64,000 nucleotides of DNA from Halomonas halodenitrificans DSM 735. GTDB taxonomy: Bacteria > Pseudomonadota > Gammaproteobacteria > Pseudomonadales > Halomonadaceae. The stretch is taken from the NCBI RefSeq assembly GCF_000620045.1, contig NZ_JHVH01000001.1, positions 310,001-374,000 on the forward strand. The letters run 5' to 3'. Both the position numbers and the translations under genes were made by a program. Shown here in pieces: positions 1 through 8,284 of the stretch (positions within the stretch are counted from its first letter, which is position 1; every line of letters starts with the position of its first letter). The notes below the pieces were generated by a model that did no database searches, was not told the origin of the DNA, and saw nothing but the letters and a program-made list of their open reading frames with translations.

Positions 1-529
1 CGGTGGGGTTATGGGGATGGCACCACAGCAGCAGCCGCGTCGTCGGGGTAATCGCCGCCTCCAGCGCCTCGAGATCGAGCCGCCAGGGCTCCTCCGATGA
101 CAACGGCTCGCGCATCGGCGCCTGTTGGGGCGTGCGTCCGGTGTGTTCGGCCACCTTGAGGAAGGGCGGGTAGATCGGCGTGACCGTCAGCACTCCGTCG
201 CCGGGCTCGGTCAGTGCCAGGCTGGCAAGATGCAGTGCCGGTACCACGCCGGGTAGCCAGTGCTGCCACGCCGGCTCGATGTTCCAGCCATAATGCGTCG
301 AACTCCAGGCGCATAACGCCTCGCGCAGCGAATCCGGCACCAGCCCGTAGCCGAAGATGCCGTGGTCGACCCGCTCATGCAGTGCCTCGGCCACCACCGG
401 AGGCGAAACGAAGTCCATATCGGCCACCCAGAGGGGTAGCACCTCCTCGTCATAGCGATGCCACTTCTGCGAGGGCCAGTGGCCGGACGGATACCGCCGC
501 TCCACCGGCGTGACAAAGTCATGCACCAT
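1..529 (-). CDS. PatB/MalY-type C-S lyase (cystathionine beta-lyase-like), 3' part outside window
   Basis: This minus-strand reading frame stays open from an ATG at 529 to the left edge, so about 176 N-terminal residues are visible. Residues near 27-37 read EEVLPLWVADMD, the N-terminal signature of fold-type I PLP enzymes of the PatB/MalY group. GIFGYGLVPDSL, PGVVPAL, TPIYPPF and CHPHNPT follow, as in that family. Such enzymes cleave cystathionine or cysteine by beta-elimination to pyruvate, ammonia and a thiol, in the cytoplasm. The PLP lysine lies beyond the window. The family call is secure; the exact substrate is not. Confidence 0.88.
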   Translation of the reverse strand, partial: MVHDFVTPVERRYPSGHWPSQKWHRYDEEVLPLWVADMDFVSPPVVAEALHERVDHGIFGYGLVPDSLREALCAWSSTHYGWNIEPAWQHWLPGVVPALHLASLALTEPGDGVLTVTPIYPPFLKVAEHTGRTPQQAPMREPLSSEEPWRLDLEALEAAITPTTRLLLWCHPHNPT

Positions 530-775
530 GCAAACATTCCTCTCGTTGGGAAGACCGGGACGGCCTCAGGCCCTCGACCATGCCCCAGGATATCGCCCAT
601 GCCAAGGGGCACGCGCCTGGGTGATGACGGCTGGCGTGGTGGCCAACCATGCGACGAAGGTGGGAATCTCAGGGTGCCCCATCGGGGCCTCGCAGCTGCG
701 ACAATGATGGACCGATTCACGCCCGGTGAGACACGGTCAGGAAAACGACCGCGCCACAACGATAAGGAAAATGCT

Positions 776-1588
776 ATGGACGTCCCCCTAGGCTGGCAGC
801 TGGCCAAGCTTGTGGTCTCGATCGGCATGGTGCTGGGGCTTGGCGCCATCGCCGTGCGCGTCAGCCCCCGGGTCGCCGGCCTGCTGGCGGGTTACCCCCT
901 GGGCACCGCCATCGCACTGTTCTTTATCGGCCTGGAGCTCTCGCCCGGCTTCGCCGCCGAAAGCGCCGTACACACCCTGGCCGGCTTTACCGCCACCCTG
1001 GCGCTGGGTGGCGGCTACCTGCTGGCGGGGCGTCGCCCGGGCCTGCCCGGCGTACTGGCCGGCACCGCCGCGGGGTTGGCGGCCTTCCTGGCGGTGAGCC
1101 TGGTACTGACGCGGATAGAGTTCGACCGCCTTAGTGGCACCCTGACCACCCTGGCCGCCATTGCCCTGTTCACCTGGTGGTACCGCCACGTGCCGGAGAG
1201 CGTCGCGCGACCCGCCGGACGCTTCTCCTGGGGGGCGCTGATGATACGCGCCCTCCTCGCCGCCGCGATCATCTTCGTCATCACCGGCCTGGCCCATGTG
1301 ATGCCGGCGGCCTGGGCCGGCGTGATGGCCGCCTTCCCGGTCACCATGTATCCCTTCCTGGTCATCCTTCACCTTACCCACGGCCACGGCCCGGTGGCCA
1401 CGGTGATCAAGCACTACCCGATGGGGCTGGGTTCACTGCTCAGCTATGCCTTGTGTGTCTCCCTCACCTACCCCACCCTGGGCCCGGCGCTGGGCACGCT
1501 GACGGGCTTCGCCGTGGCCACCCTGTGGCTGCTTGGCTGGACGCGCTTCCAGGCATGGCGGGGTTCCCGGCGGGCGGCGAGGGCTTGA
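776..1588 (+). CDS. Predicted multi-pass inner-membrane protein
   Basis: The ATG at 776 follows an AAGGAAA ribosome-binding site at 765-770; the same frame stays open further upstream but lacks a comparable site. The 270-residue product is almost entirely hydrophobic, with about eight to nine predicted membrane segments. Glycine-rich helices include LGLGAIAVRV, LLAGYPLGTAIALFF and a proline/glycine turn in VMAAFPVTMYPFLVIL. The internal PLG and FPVT motifs near the ends of the two halves hint at an inverted-repeat transporter fold. I do not recognise a family. It stands alone, followed 68 bp later by a thioesterase gene. Confidence 0.75.
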   Translation: MDVPLGWQLAKLVVSIGMVLGLGAIAVRVSPRVAGLLAGYPLGTAIALFFIGLELSPGFAAESAVHTLAGFTATLALGGGYLLAGRRPGLPGVLAGTAAGLAAFLAVSLVLTRIEFDRLSGTLTTLAAIALFTWWYRHVPESVARPAGRFSWGALMIRALLAAAIIFVITGLAHVMPAAWAGVMAAFPVTMYPFLVILHLTHGHGPVATVIKHYPMGLGSLLSYALCVSLTYPTLGPALGTLTGFAVATLWLLGWTRFQAWRGSRRAARA

Positions 1589-1656
1589 CCGAGCGCTTGA
1601 TAGGCGCAAGGCTACCCAGTCTGGAGCACCCCCAGATAACCATGAGGAAACACCCG

Positions 1657-2064
1657 ATGTTTATCCGTAAAGTCGAGCCCGCCTTCTACGATACCGACGC
1701 CCTGGGTCACATCAACAATACGCGGCTGCCGGCCTGGTTCGAGCTGGCCCGCAACGACCTCTTCCGCCTGTTCACCCCGGACCTGGACCCACGCAAGTGG
1801 CGGCTGATCATGGCTCGCATGGAGGTCGACTATCGCGCCGAGCTGCAGTACGGGCAGGAAATCGAGATTCGCACCTATATCTCGCGGCTGGGGAATAGCT
1901 CGTTTACCGTCAGCCAGGAGGCACACCAGGATGGCCGGCTCACCAACCTGGGCCACACCGTGATGGTGCACTTCGATCACGACGCCAAGCAGGCTACCCC
2001 CATCACGGGTGAGCTGCGTGAGTCCCTGGAGGCACACGTCCACGAGGAGCCCGCCGAGGCATGA
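1657..2064 (+). CDS. Hotdog-fold acyl-CoA thioesterase (4HBT/YbgC-like)
   Basis: The 135-residue protein carries the 4HBT signature near its N terminus: FYDTDALGHINNTRLPAWFELARNDL, split here as FYDTDALGHINN with the catalytic Asp and His-Asn, then WFELAR. It should hydrolyse acyl-CoA thioesters in the cytoplasm; chain-length preference cannot be read. The ATG at 1657 is chosen because GAGGA lies 10 bases upstream; an in-frame ATG at 1642 lacks such a site. The stop codon overlaps the start of the next gene by four bases (ATGA), so the two are translationally coupled. Confidence 0.88.
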   Translation: MFIRKVEPAFYDTDALGHINNTRLPAWFELARNDLFRLFTPDLDPRKWRLIMARMEVDYRAELQYGQEIEIRTYISRLGNSSFTVSQEAHQDGRLTNLGHTVMVHFDHDAKQATPITGELRESLEAHVHEEPAEA

Positions 2065-2531
2065 CCCCCGCCGTCAAGCAGCTGGAGAAGGCCGGTATCG
2101 CCTTCACCCTGGCCGAATACGCCCATGATGCTCGCAGCCCCGCCTATGGCGAGGAAGCGGCCCGGGCACTGGCGCTGTCTACCGACGAGGTGTTCAAGAC
2201 CCTGTTGGCCAGGCTCGATGACGGCCGCCTGGCGGTGGCCATCGTGCCGGTATCGCACCAGCTCGACCTCAAGGCCCTGGCCCGCGCCGCCAACGCCCGC
2301 AAGGCCAGGATGGCGGATGCCGATGAGGCCCAGCGGGCTACCGGCTATGTGGTGGGCGGCATCAGCCCACTGGGCCAGAAGCGGCGCCTCGCCACCTTCC
2401 TCGACGTCAGCGCCGACGCCCTCGCGACGATCCATGTCAGCGGTGGCCGTCGCGGCCTGGAAATCTGCCTGGCGCCCGACGCCCTGCTCAAGCTGACAGG
2501 CGGACGCCTGGCACCCATCGCCCGCGACTGA
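2061..2531 (+). CDS. ybaK: YbaK/EbsC-family Cys-tRNA(Pro)/Cys-tRNA(Cys) deacylase
   Basis: The 156-residue protein is full length for YbaK. These proteins hydrolyse mischarged Cys-tRNA(Pro) as trans-editing factors in the cytoplasm. Diagnostic segments are DEVFKTLLARL, which contains the conserved lysine, the central AVAIVPVSHQLDLK, and GYVVGGISPLGQK, the family's most conserved stretch. The C terminus (SGGRRGLEICLAPDAL) also fits. The gene overlaps the preceding thioesterase by ATGA, a sign of one transcript. Confidence 0.93.
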   Translation: MTPAVKQLEKAGIAFTLAEYAHDARSPAYGEEAARALALSTDEVFKTLLARLDDGRLAVAIVPVSHQLDLKALARAANARKARMADADEAQRATGYVVGGISPLGQKRRLATFLDVSADALATIHVSGGRRGLEICLAPDALLKLTGGRLAPIARD

Positions 2532-2600
2532 GCCGGCCTCCTCTCCTGGCTGTCCCAGTGCCCGAGGAACGACCGGATCACATACCGACAGGAGCTCGCC

Positions 2601-2918
2601 ATGGCTATCCGCTACACCCTGTGGCTGGACCCCGAGGATATCGGCCGCCACCGCGCCATGGAGGCGCAGCTGCTGCACTACTTTGTCGAGCGCTTCGCCG
2701 ACTATCCGCATATCCGCTTGTTCGGTGATGACCCCTACGATTATGATGCGCCATTCAACCGACTCCACGACGCACTGATCGCGCGGGCCGCAGAATACTG
2801 CGAGCGGGAATGGTGCTACGTACCCACCCCCGAACAGCTGAATCGCGCCTTCTTCCTGGCCGTAGGCGAGTCCAACAAGTTTCTACGAGAACCCGACGAT
2901 GGTGATCCACACCGATAA
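2601..2918 (+). CDS. Small hypothetical protein
   Basis: This 105-residue acidic protein starts at an ATG after AGGAGCTCGCC. It has no signal peptide or membrane segment and carries a run of aromatic and acidic residues (DDPYDYDAPFNRLHD). I recognise no domain. Its 3' end overlaps the start of the DUF501 gene by 20 bases in another frame, so the two are probably co-transcribed. Codon composition matches the neighbours. Confidence 0.7.
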   Translation: MAIRYTLWLDPEDIGRHRAMEAQLLHYFVERFADYPHIRLFGDDPYDYDAPFNRLHDALIARAAEYCEREWCYVPTPEQLNRAFFLAVGESNKFLREPDDGDPHR

Positions 2919-3420
2919 TCCGCCCGACCCTCGCCAGCTGGCGATCATCACCGAGCAGCTGGGCCGCGCGCCCCGCGGCATCGAGGCCGTGGCGGCCACC
3001 GACGGCGCGGGGACCCCCCTGGTGCTGCGCATGGCGCCGATCGTCGACGACAAGCCTTTCCCGACCCTCTACTGGCTGAGCTCCGAGCATCTCAAGGTGG
3101 TGATCTCGCGCATCGAGGCCGACGGGGCCATCAAGCGACTCGAGGCCCGGCTGCGCGAGGAACCCGAGCTGCTTGCCGCCTACCACGCCAGTCATCGCGA
3201 CTATGTCGACACACGCTGGCGGCACATGAGCCCGGCACAGGAAGCCGAGATAAGCCGGCTCGGCTATAGCGGCCTGCTGACGACCCGCGGCATCGGCGGC
3301 ATCGCCAACTGGGACCAGATACGCTGCCTGCATACCCAGTATGCCCATCACCTGTGTGGCAACAATGTCATCGGCCAGTGGATGGACGCCGAATACGGCA
3401 TCGCCGACACCCTGCCCTGA
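2899..3420 (+). CDS. DUF501 domain protein
   Basis: The 173-residue protein matches the DUF501 family of gammaproteobacteria. Typical stretches are QLGRAPRGIEAVA, FPTLYWLSSEHLK, RLGYSGLLTTRGIGGIANWD and KCLHTQYAHHL-type residues (RCLHTQYAHHL). The conserved C terminus has His and Cys residues (LHTQYAHHLCGNNVIG). The function of the family is not established. It overlaps the preceding small gene by 20 bases, so the two likely form an operon. The ATG at 2899 lies in a region with no strong ribosome-binding site, consistent with coupling. Confidence 0.87.
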   Translation: MVIHTDNPPDPRQLAIITEQLGRAPRGIEAVAATDGAGTPLVLRMAPIVDDKPFPTLYWLSSEHLKVVISRIEADGAIKRLEARLREEPELLAAYHASHRDYVDTRWRHMSPAQEAEISRLGYSGLLTTRGIGGIANWDQIRCLHTQYAHHLCGNNVIGQWMDAEYGIADTLP

Positions 3421-3475
3421 TATCGCTATTCACGACCCACCACTCACTATTCCCCCAAAAAAAAGGAAACCCCTG

Positions 3476-3598
3476 ATGTACGTCGATATCTATGTTGTTG
3501 CAAGCATTGCCCTGGTGGCCAGCCTGGTCGGTATCTCCGCTGTCGGCGTCAAGCTGATGCGCGATGCCATGAAGCGGGACGCCGACTCCGTTCGCTAG
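3476..3598 (+). CDS. Small single-pass membrane protein
   Basis: A 40-residue protein starts at 3476 behind AAGGAA. Residues 4-26 form one hydrophobic helix (VDIYVVASIALVASLVG), followed by a basic tail (KLMRDAMKRDADSVR), which predicts a cytoplasmic C terminus. Its start, ribosome-binding site and a terminator directly downstream support a real gene. Its function is unknown. Confidence 0.6.
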   Translation: MYVDIYVVASIALVASLVGISAVGVKLMRDAMKRDADSVR

Positions 3599-3615
3599 GC
3601 CAGGCCTTCGCCACA

Positions 3616-3644
3616 ATAAAGGGCGCCAACAGGCGCCCTTTATC
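3616..3644 (+). terminator. Rho-independent terminator
   Basis: A 10-bp perfect stem (AAAGGGCGCC at 3618-3627 against GGCGCCCTTT at 3632-3641) with a four-base loop ends the small membrane-protein transcript. The flanking A and T runs allow function in both directions. Confidence 0.8.
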
Positions 3645-3714
3645 GTGATACTTCAAGGTGTTGCAGGACAAGACCGGGCCCGCCAGGATGGACACCATTG
3701 TCGAGGAGAAGAGC

Positions 3715-4269
3715 ATGTCGAGATTCTGCGTCTTTCTGGGGTCACGCGAGGGTCATGCCCCCCAGCACCTGGCCCATGCCCGCCGGCTAGGCGATGCGCT
3801 GGCGGCACGTGGACACACCCTGGTCTACGGCGGCGCCCGCATCGGCATGATGGGCGCCATGGCCGATGCCGCCCTGGCGGCCGGTGGCAAGGTAGTCGGG
3901 GTGATGCCCGACCATCTGGTGGAGCGCGAGCAGGCTCATCATGGCCTGACCGAGCTGATTCGCGTGCGCAACATGCACGAGCGAAAGGCCAGCATGGCGA
4001 CTCATGCCGACGCCTTTATCATGCTGCCCGGCGGCATCGGCACCCTGGAGGAATTCTTCGAAGCCTGGACATGGCACTACCTGGGGCTTCATGACAAACC
4101 CATCGGCGTGCTCGACAGCGAGGGCTTCTATGCGCCGCTGCTGAGCTTCCTCGACAATACCGTGGAGCAGGGCTTTCTCGATGCGCGCACCCGGGGCGAG
4201 CTGCTCGATGCGGCGGACCCTCTCGACCTGCTGGATGGGCTGGAGGCCCGTCTGGCCCGGCTTCGCTGA
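3715..4269 (+). CDS. LOG-family (TIGR00730) nucleoside-monophosphate phosphoribohydrolase
   Basis: The 184-residue protein belongs to the LOG Rossmann-fold family, which hydrolyses the N-glycosidic bond of (cytokinin) nucleoside 5'-monophosphates. Diagnostic motifs are YGGARIGMMGAMADAAL near the N terminus and the catalytic and phosphate-binding PGGIGTLEEFFE. R-N-M-H-E-R-K just before it is also conserved. The start at 3715 is chosen because GAGGAGA precedes it by six bases; the frame is open 19 codons further upstream. The bacterial role, in nucleotide turnover, is inferred from the family. Confidence 0.9.
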   Translation: MSRFCVFLGSREGHAPQHLAHARRLGDALAARGHTLVYGGARIGMMGAMADAALAAGGKVVGVMPDHLVEREQAHHGLTELIRVRNMHERKASMATHADAFIMLPGGIGTLEEFFEAWTWHYLGLHDKPIGVLDSEGFYAPLLSFLDNTVEQGFLDARTRGELLDAADPLDLLDGLEARLARLR

Positions 4270-4296
4270 CTCGGCCCGCCGAGTCGACCCGCGACG

Positions 4297-4797
4297 TCAG
4301 GCCTCGCCGGTCAGTTCGCGGGTGCGCTGATAGGTGAGCTGCAACAGCCGGGCATCCTCGCCGGCCCGGTGCCGGTGAATGCCCAGCTCCTCGATCACGG
4401 CCTCCTTGGTGGCGCTCCACAGCTCCAGCTGCGCCTCGCTAAGCAACTTGCGTAGCGCCTCCAGGCGGAAAGCCGGCAGCATGCCGGCATGATGGAAGAG
4501 CAGCGATAACCAGGTGTTGTCGTATCCCCAGCTGTCGCTGTAACAGATCTTGAGCTCACCGAGTTCGTCATTGAGCCACTGCGCGACCTGACGTAGCGGA
4601 TACCCTTCGCGCCGCAGGCGGGCACGGCTGATGCCATGCAGCAACTCGGCCTTGGGATCCCAGTGGGTCCACTCGGCGAGAGGCTGAATCAGGAAGGCGC
4701 AGCTGCTGCCATCGGGGCGGGCCAACCCCACCTCGATGGGGTAGCTGCCGCGCCCGAATCCGGACGCCTCGATATCGAGCAGGGTCGGTAGCGTCAC
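4297..4797 (-). CDS. DnaQ-like 3'-5' exonuclease (DEDDh)
   Basis: This 166-residue protein has the DEDDh exonuclease motifs. Exo I is LLDIEASGFGRGSYPIE (Asp and Glu at about 8 and 10), exo II contains SDSWGYDNTW, and exo III is HRAGEDARLL with the histidine four residues before the aspartate. It resembles short stand-alone exonucleases of proteobacteria, not DNA polymerase III epsilon, which is longer. Its substrate is unknown. It is convergent with the LOG gene and followed upstream by a Sel1-repeat gene in the same orientation. Confidence 0.8.
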   Translation of the reverse strand: MTLPTLLDIEASGFGRGSYPIEVGLARPDGSSCAFLIQPLAEWTHWDPKAELLHGISRARLRREGYPLRQVAQWLNDELGELKICYSDSWGYDNTWLSLLFHHAGMLPAFRLEALRKLLSEAQLELWSATKEAVIEELGIHRHRAGEDARLLQLTYQRTRELTGEA

Positions 4798-4862
4798 GGC
4801 AGGCGGGCATCCTTGGCGGCGGAAAACAGGAAAGAGGCGCCATTGCGTCGGCGCCTTGCGGG

Positions 4863-5378
4863 TTAGTGTCGCGTCTCGTCTTCCACGCTGTCCAGCGCCT
4901 CACCGAAACCCGCGGCTTCGTCGGCAAGGCGCTGCCAGTGGGCGGCACGCTCGGCATCCGCCGCCAGGTCCAGCTGCCCCTCGCGGTAGGCGCGCGCCAG
5001 TCGCTGAGCGGCCAGTGGGTGGCCCGCCTCGCCGGCGCGGGCATACCAGGTCACGGCATGGTCGTCACGGCTCGGGTAGAGGGCACAACCATTCTCGTAG
5101 ATCTGCCCCGCCTGATACTGGGCACGGGAATCACCGGCATGGGCCGCTTCGAGCACATAGCGCGCACCACGGGCCTTGTCCTGGGGCGTCCGACCCCGAT
5201 GGAACAGCATATGACCATAGGTGGAGAGTGCCGCCGGATGGCCGGCATCGGCGCAGCGCTGGAAGAGATGCATGGTCAGGCGTTGAGTGCGCGGCGAACG
5301 AGGCAGCCAGCGAGTATGGAAGAGCTGCTCCGCCAGGCGGTACTCTAGCCGTGTGAACAGTGATGAAGCCTGTGTCAT
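4863..5378 (-). CDS. Sel1-like repeat protein
   Basis: The 171-residue protein contains at least three Sel1-type (tetratricopeptide-like) repeats. They are visible as A-x-A-G-x-x-x-A-x-x-x-x-G-x-x-Y patterns: CADAGHPAALSTYGHM, AAHAGDSRAQYQAGQIYENG and ARAGEAGHPLAAQRLARAYREG. Such solenoids mediate protein-protein contacts. There is no signal peptide, so it is probably cytoplasmic. Partner unknown. Confidence 0.85.
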   Translation of the reverse strand: MTQASSLFTRLEYRLAEQLFHTRWLPRSPRTQRLTMHLFQRCADAGHPAALSTYGHMLFHRGRTPQDKARGARYVLEAAHAGDSRAQYQAGQIYENGCALYPSRDDHAVTWYARAGEAGHPLAAQRLARAYREGQLDLAADAERAAHWQRLADEAAGFGEALDSVEDETRH

Positions 5379-5586
5379 GGCCTTCTACCGAATCCTGTAT
5401 CGCAAGAAAAGACACCCGGCACCACCCTGTGCGCGGCGTCTGAAGACTAACCAGCCCCGCTCCACGGGGCGCAACGGCCGGCCAGCATACGCCCGCCTTT
5501 GCGCCGACTCAACCCTCGCGATTTGCCGCCCCGGCAGTGCCTGACTACCATGCCGATTCACTTTCAGGATTTACGAGGACGCCAGG

Positions 5587-6618
5587 ATGCAGACGCGACC
5601 GCTGGGGGATACAGGCATCGAGGTCAGCCGCCTTTGTCTGGGCACCATGACCTTTGGCGAACAGAACAGCGAGGCCGAGGCCCACGAGCAGCTCGACCGT
5701 GCGGTGGCCTTCGGCATCAACTTCATCGACACCGCCGAGATGTACCCGGTGCCACCGGTAGCGGAAACCCAGGGGCGCACCGAGGCCTATATCGGCAGCT
5801 GGCTGAAGCGCCGCGGCAGCCGTGACGACATCATCCTTGCCACCAAGGCGACGGGGCCCGGCCCCGACCATATTCGTGGCGGCCCACGATTGAGCCGCGA
5901 CCACCTTCACCAGGCCATCGACGAAAGCCTCGCCCGGCTGCAGACTGACTATATCGACCTCTACCAGCTGCACTGGCCGGAGCGGAACGCCAACTTCTTC
6001 GGAAAGCTGGGCTATGCCTACGACGAAGAGGAAGACACTACCTCACTGGAGGAGACCCTGGCCGCTCTAAAGGAGCTGGTGGAGGCCGGCAAGGTACGCG
6101 CCATCGGACTCTCCAACGACACCCCCTGGGGCGTGATGCGTGCCCTGCACCTGGCCGAGACCCAGGGCCTGCCACGCGTCGCCTCGGTTCAGAACCCTTA
6201 TAACCTGCTCAACCGCAGTTTCGAGGTGGGCCTGGCCGAGATCGCGCACCGCGAGCGGGTGGGCCTACTGGCCTACTCACCGCTGGCCTTCGGCATGCTC
6301 TCCGGCAAGTACCTCGATGGCGCTCGCCCCGAGGGGGCACGCCTGACCCTGTTCGAGCGCTTCCAGCGCTACACCAACCCCCAGGCCCAGGCCGCCACCG
6401 CCGAATACGTGAGGATCGCCCGGAACGCCGATCTGGATCCGGCACGCATGGCACTAGCCTTCGTCAACTCGCGTGACTTCCTGACCAGCAACATCATCGG
6501 CGCCACCAGCATGGCACAGCTGGAGAGCAACCTGGCCAGTGAGTCCCTGCGCCTCGACGGCGAGGTACTCGAGGCCATCGAGGACGTTCATCGTCGCTAC
6601 TCCAACCCCGCGCCCTGA
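5587..6618 (+). CDS. tas: Tas-like NADP(H)-dependent aldo/keto reductase
   Basis: The 343-residue protein is closely similar in motif content and length to E. coli Tas. The N terminus reads GLEVS-type GIEVSRLCLGTMTFGEQNSEA. The catalytic tetrad is visible: Asp and Tyr in FIDTAEMYPVPP, Lys in LATKATG, and His in YQLHWPERNANFFGKLGY. The cofactor-binding C terminus (GATSMAQLESNLAS) is intact. It should reduce carbonyl substrates with NADPH; the natural substrate is not known. AGGA lies in the sequence just before the ATG at 5587. It is monocistronic. Confidence 0.92.
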   Translation: MQTRPLGDTGIEVSRLCLGTMTFGEQNSEAEAHEQLDRAVAFGINFIDTAEMYPVPPVAETQGRTEAYIGSWLKRRGSRDDIILATKATGPGPDHIRGGPRLSRDHLHQAIDESLARLQTDYIDLYQLHWPERNANFFGKLGYAYDEEEDTTSLEETLAALKELVEAGKVRAIGLSNDTPWGVMRALHLAETQGLPRVASVQNPYNLLNRSFEVGLAEIAHRERVGLLAYSPLAFGMLSGKYLDGARPEGARLTLFERFQRYTNPQAQAATAEYVRIARNADLDPARMALAFVNSRDFLTSNIIGATSMAQLESNLASESLRLDGEVLEAIEDVHRRYSNPAP

Positions 6619-6677
6619 GACCGACGCCCCGCCTCTCGACTATCACCTCGATAGTCCATGGGGCGGGACAGCATTGG

Positions 6678-6683
6678 TATACT
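6678..6683 (+). promoter_or_regulatory. Probable -10 box of yaaA
   Basis: TATACT lies 32 bases upstream of the yaaA start and 59 bases after the preceding stop codon. No convincing -35 element is seen at the right spacing, so the promoter call is tentative. Confidence 0.35.
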
Positions 6684-6714
6684 CGTTGTTAACCCATCGG
6701 ATCAGGAGCGCCCC

Positions 6715-7494
6715 ATGCTGAGCGTGATCTCGCCCGCCAAGAAGCTGGATTTCGAGACCCCGGCCACCACGGCCTTGTACACCCAGCCGGATTTTCTCGA
6801 ACACAGCCAGGAACTGATCGAGATCCTGCGCGACCACTCACCCCAGCGGCTCTCCGAGCTGATGGGCATCAGCGACAAGCTGGCCGCCCTCAACGCCGCC
6901 CGCTACGGCGAATGGCACACTCCCTTTACGCCGCACAACGCCAAGCCCGCCGCTCAGGCCTTCCAGGGTGACGTCTACGTCGGCCTCGAGGCCGATGCCT
7001 TCAGCGATGATGACAACGCCTTCGCCCAGGAACACCTGCGCATCCTGTCCGGGCTCTATGGCCTGCTGCGCCCCCTGGACCTGATCCAGCCCTATCGCCT
7101 GGAGATGGGCACCAAGCTGGGGAATTCCGCAGGCAAGGACCTCTATGCCTTCTGGAAGGCAACCCTTTCCGCCGAGCTCGACCGCGCCGTGGCGGCCAGC
7201 GGGAGCCCGGTACTGGTCAACCTCGCCTCCAATGAATACTTCAAGGCCATCGACACCAGGCGCCTCGAGGCGCGGGTGATCACCCCGGTGTTCAAGGACG
7301 AGAAGAACGGCAAGCTCAAGATCATCAGCTTCTACGCCAAGAAGGCCCGCGGCCTGATGGCGGCCTGGATGATTCGTCAGCGACTCGACGACCCGGAGGG
7401 GCTGAAGGACTTCGATGTCGCCGGCTACGCCTATAACCCGGCGCTAAGCGAAGGCGACACCCTGGTCTTTACCCGCCCCGAAGGCGCCGCCTAA
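6715..7494 (+). CDS. yaaA: YaaA peroxide-stress protein
   Basis: The 259-residue protein is full length and begins with the YaaA (DUF328) hallmark [22 protein letters not shown]-type [34 protein letters not shown] and the C-terminal [15 protein letters not shown] are also present. In E. coli YaaA limits intracellular unincorporated iron during peroxide stress, and it has a DNA-binding fold. The ATG at 6715 follows AGGAG at 6704-6708. No OxyR site could be identified with confidence. Confidence 0.95.
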   Translation: MLSVISPAKKLDFETPATTALYTQPDFLEHSQELIEILRDHSPQRLSELMGISDKLAALNAARYGEWHTPFTPHNAKPAAQAFQGDVYVGLEADAFSDDDNAFAQEHLRILSGLYGLLRPLDLIQPYRLEMGTKLGNSAGKDLYAFWKATLSAELDRAVAASGSPVLVNLASNEYFKAIDTRRLEARVITPVFKDEKNGKLKIISFYAKKARGLMAAWMIRQRLDDPEGLKDFDVAGYAYNPALSEGDTLVFTRPEGAA

Positions 7495-7499
7495 CACCA

Positions 7500-7552
7500 G
7501 GACAGTCCCTCGGCCACCTCGGCCATCGTCCCCGTCCCGCCAGGGACTGTCC
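7500..7552. terminator. Long inverted repeat between convergent genes
   Basis: GGACAGTCCCT (7500-7510) is repeated exactly in inverse orientation at 7542-7552, enclosing a 31-base C-rich loop. It lies between the ends of yaaA and the convergent isochorismatase gene. There is no T run, so termination is possible but unproven. Confidence 0.45.
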
Positions 7553-7563
7553 CCGGCCCCCGG

Positions 7564-8139
7564 TCAGGTAAACACCAGCGGGCGGGCGGAGCGCCCCTTG
7601 AGAAAGTCGCGGTGGGCCTGCTTGAAGCGTTCGTCGTCGCAGCGCTGCAGCCATTCGTAGGCCACCATATCGGCGCTTACCGCCACGGCCCCTGCCTGCA
7701 CCATGCGCTCCCTGGCCAGACGGGCTTCCGCGGAGCGGCGGCTGACGCAGGCCTCGCTGAGCCAGTAGACCTCGAGGCCCGCCTCCAGCAGCCCGAGCCC
7801 GGTCTGCATGACGCAGATATGCGCCTCGCTGCCGCACAGCACCACCTGACGCTTGCCGCTCTGCTCGAGTGCCGCCATGAACTCGGGGGTCGCGCAGGCG
7901 TCGAAGGTCAGCTTCTGCCATAGCCGATGGCTCGGGAGCGCCTCCAGCAGGCGGGGCTCGCTGCCACCCAGCCCGTCGGGATACTGTTCGGTGACCCATG
8001 TCGGCACCCCGATGGTCTCGGCCAGGCCACCCAGCCAGACAGCCTCGTTTACTGCCTGATCGGCATACTCGATCACCGGCAACAACCCTGCCTGCAGGTC
8101 GACGATCAACAACAGGCTATCTTCACGCTTCAGACGCAT
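7564..8139 (-). CDS. Isochorismatase-family cysteine hydrolase (YcaC-like)
   Basis: The 191-residue product has the catalytic triad of this family. Asp is in LLIVDLQAGLLPVI, Lys in LWQKLTFDA, and the nucleophilic Cys in VVLCGSEAHICVMQTGLGLLE. Family members hydrolyse amides or C-O bonds (for example nicotinamide or isochorismate); this shorter form resembles YcaC-type hydrolases of unknown substrate. The start at 8139 is preferred because AAGGGAG precedes it; the frame is open 25 codons upstream without such a site. Confidence 0.87.
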   Translation of the reverse strand: MRLKREDSLLLIVDLQAGLLPVIEYADQAVNEAVWLGGLAETIGVPTWVTEQYPDGLGGSEPRLLEALPSHRLWQKLTFDACATPEFMAALEQSGKRQVVLCGSEAHICVMQTGLGLLEAGLEVYWLSEACVSRRSAEARLARERMVQAGAVAVSADMVAYEWLQRCDDERFKQAHRDFLKGRSARPLVFT

Positions 8140-8284
8140 GGCACTCGACTCCCTTGTGCTATGAATGGTCATGGCGCCCATCAGCATAGCCGGTAGCGAC
8201 TCACCACTCATCATTCACGCTTCACTATTTATCTCCCACCCCTCACTATTATCGCCTCACCACCAAACCATCGACGAAACTTCC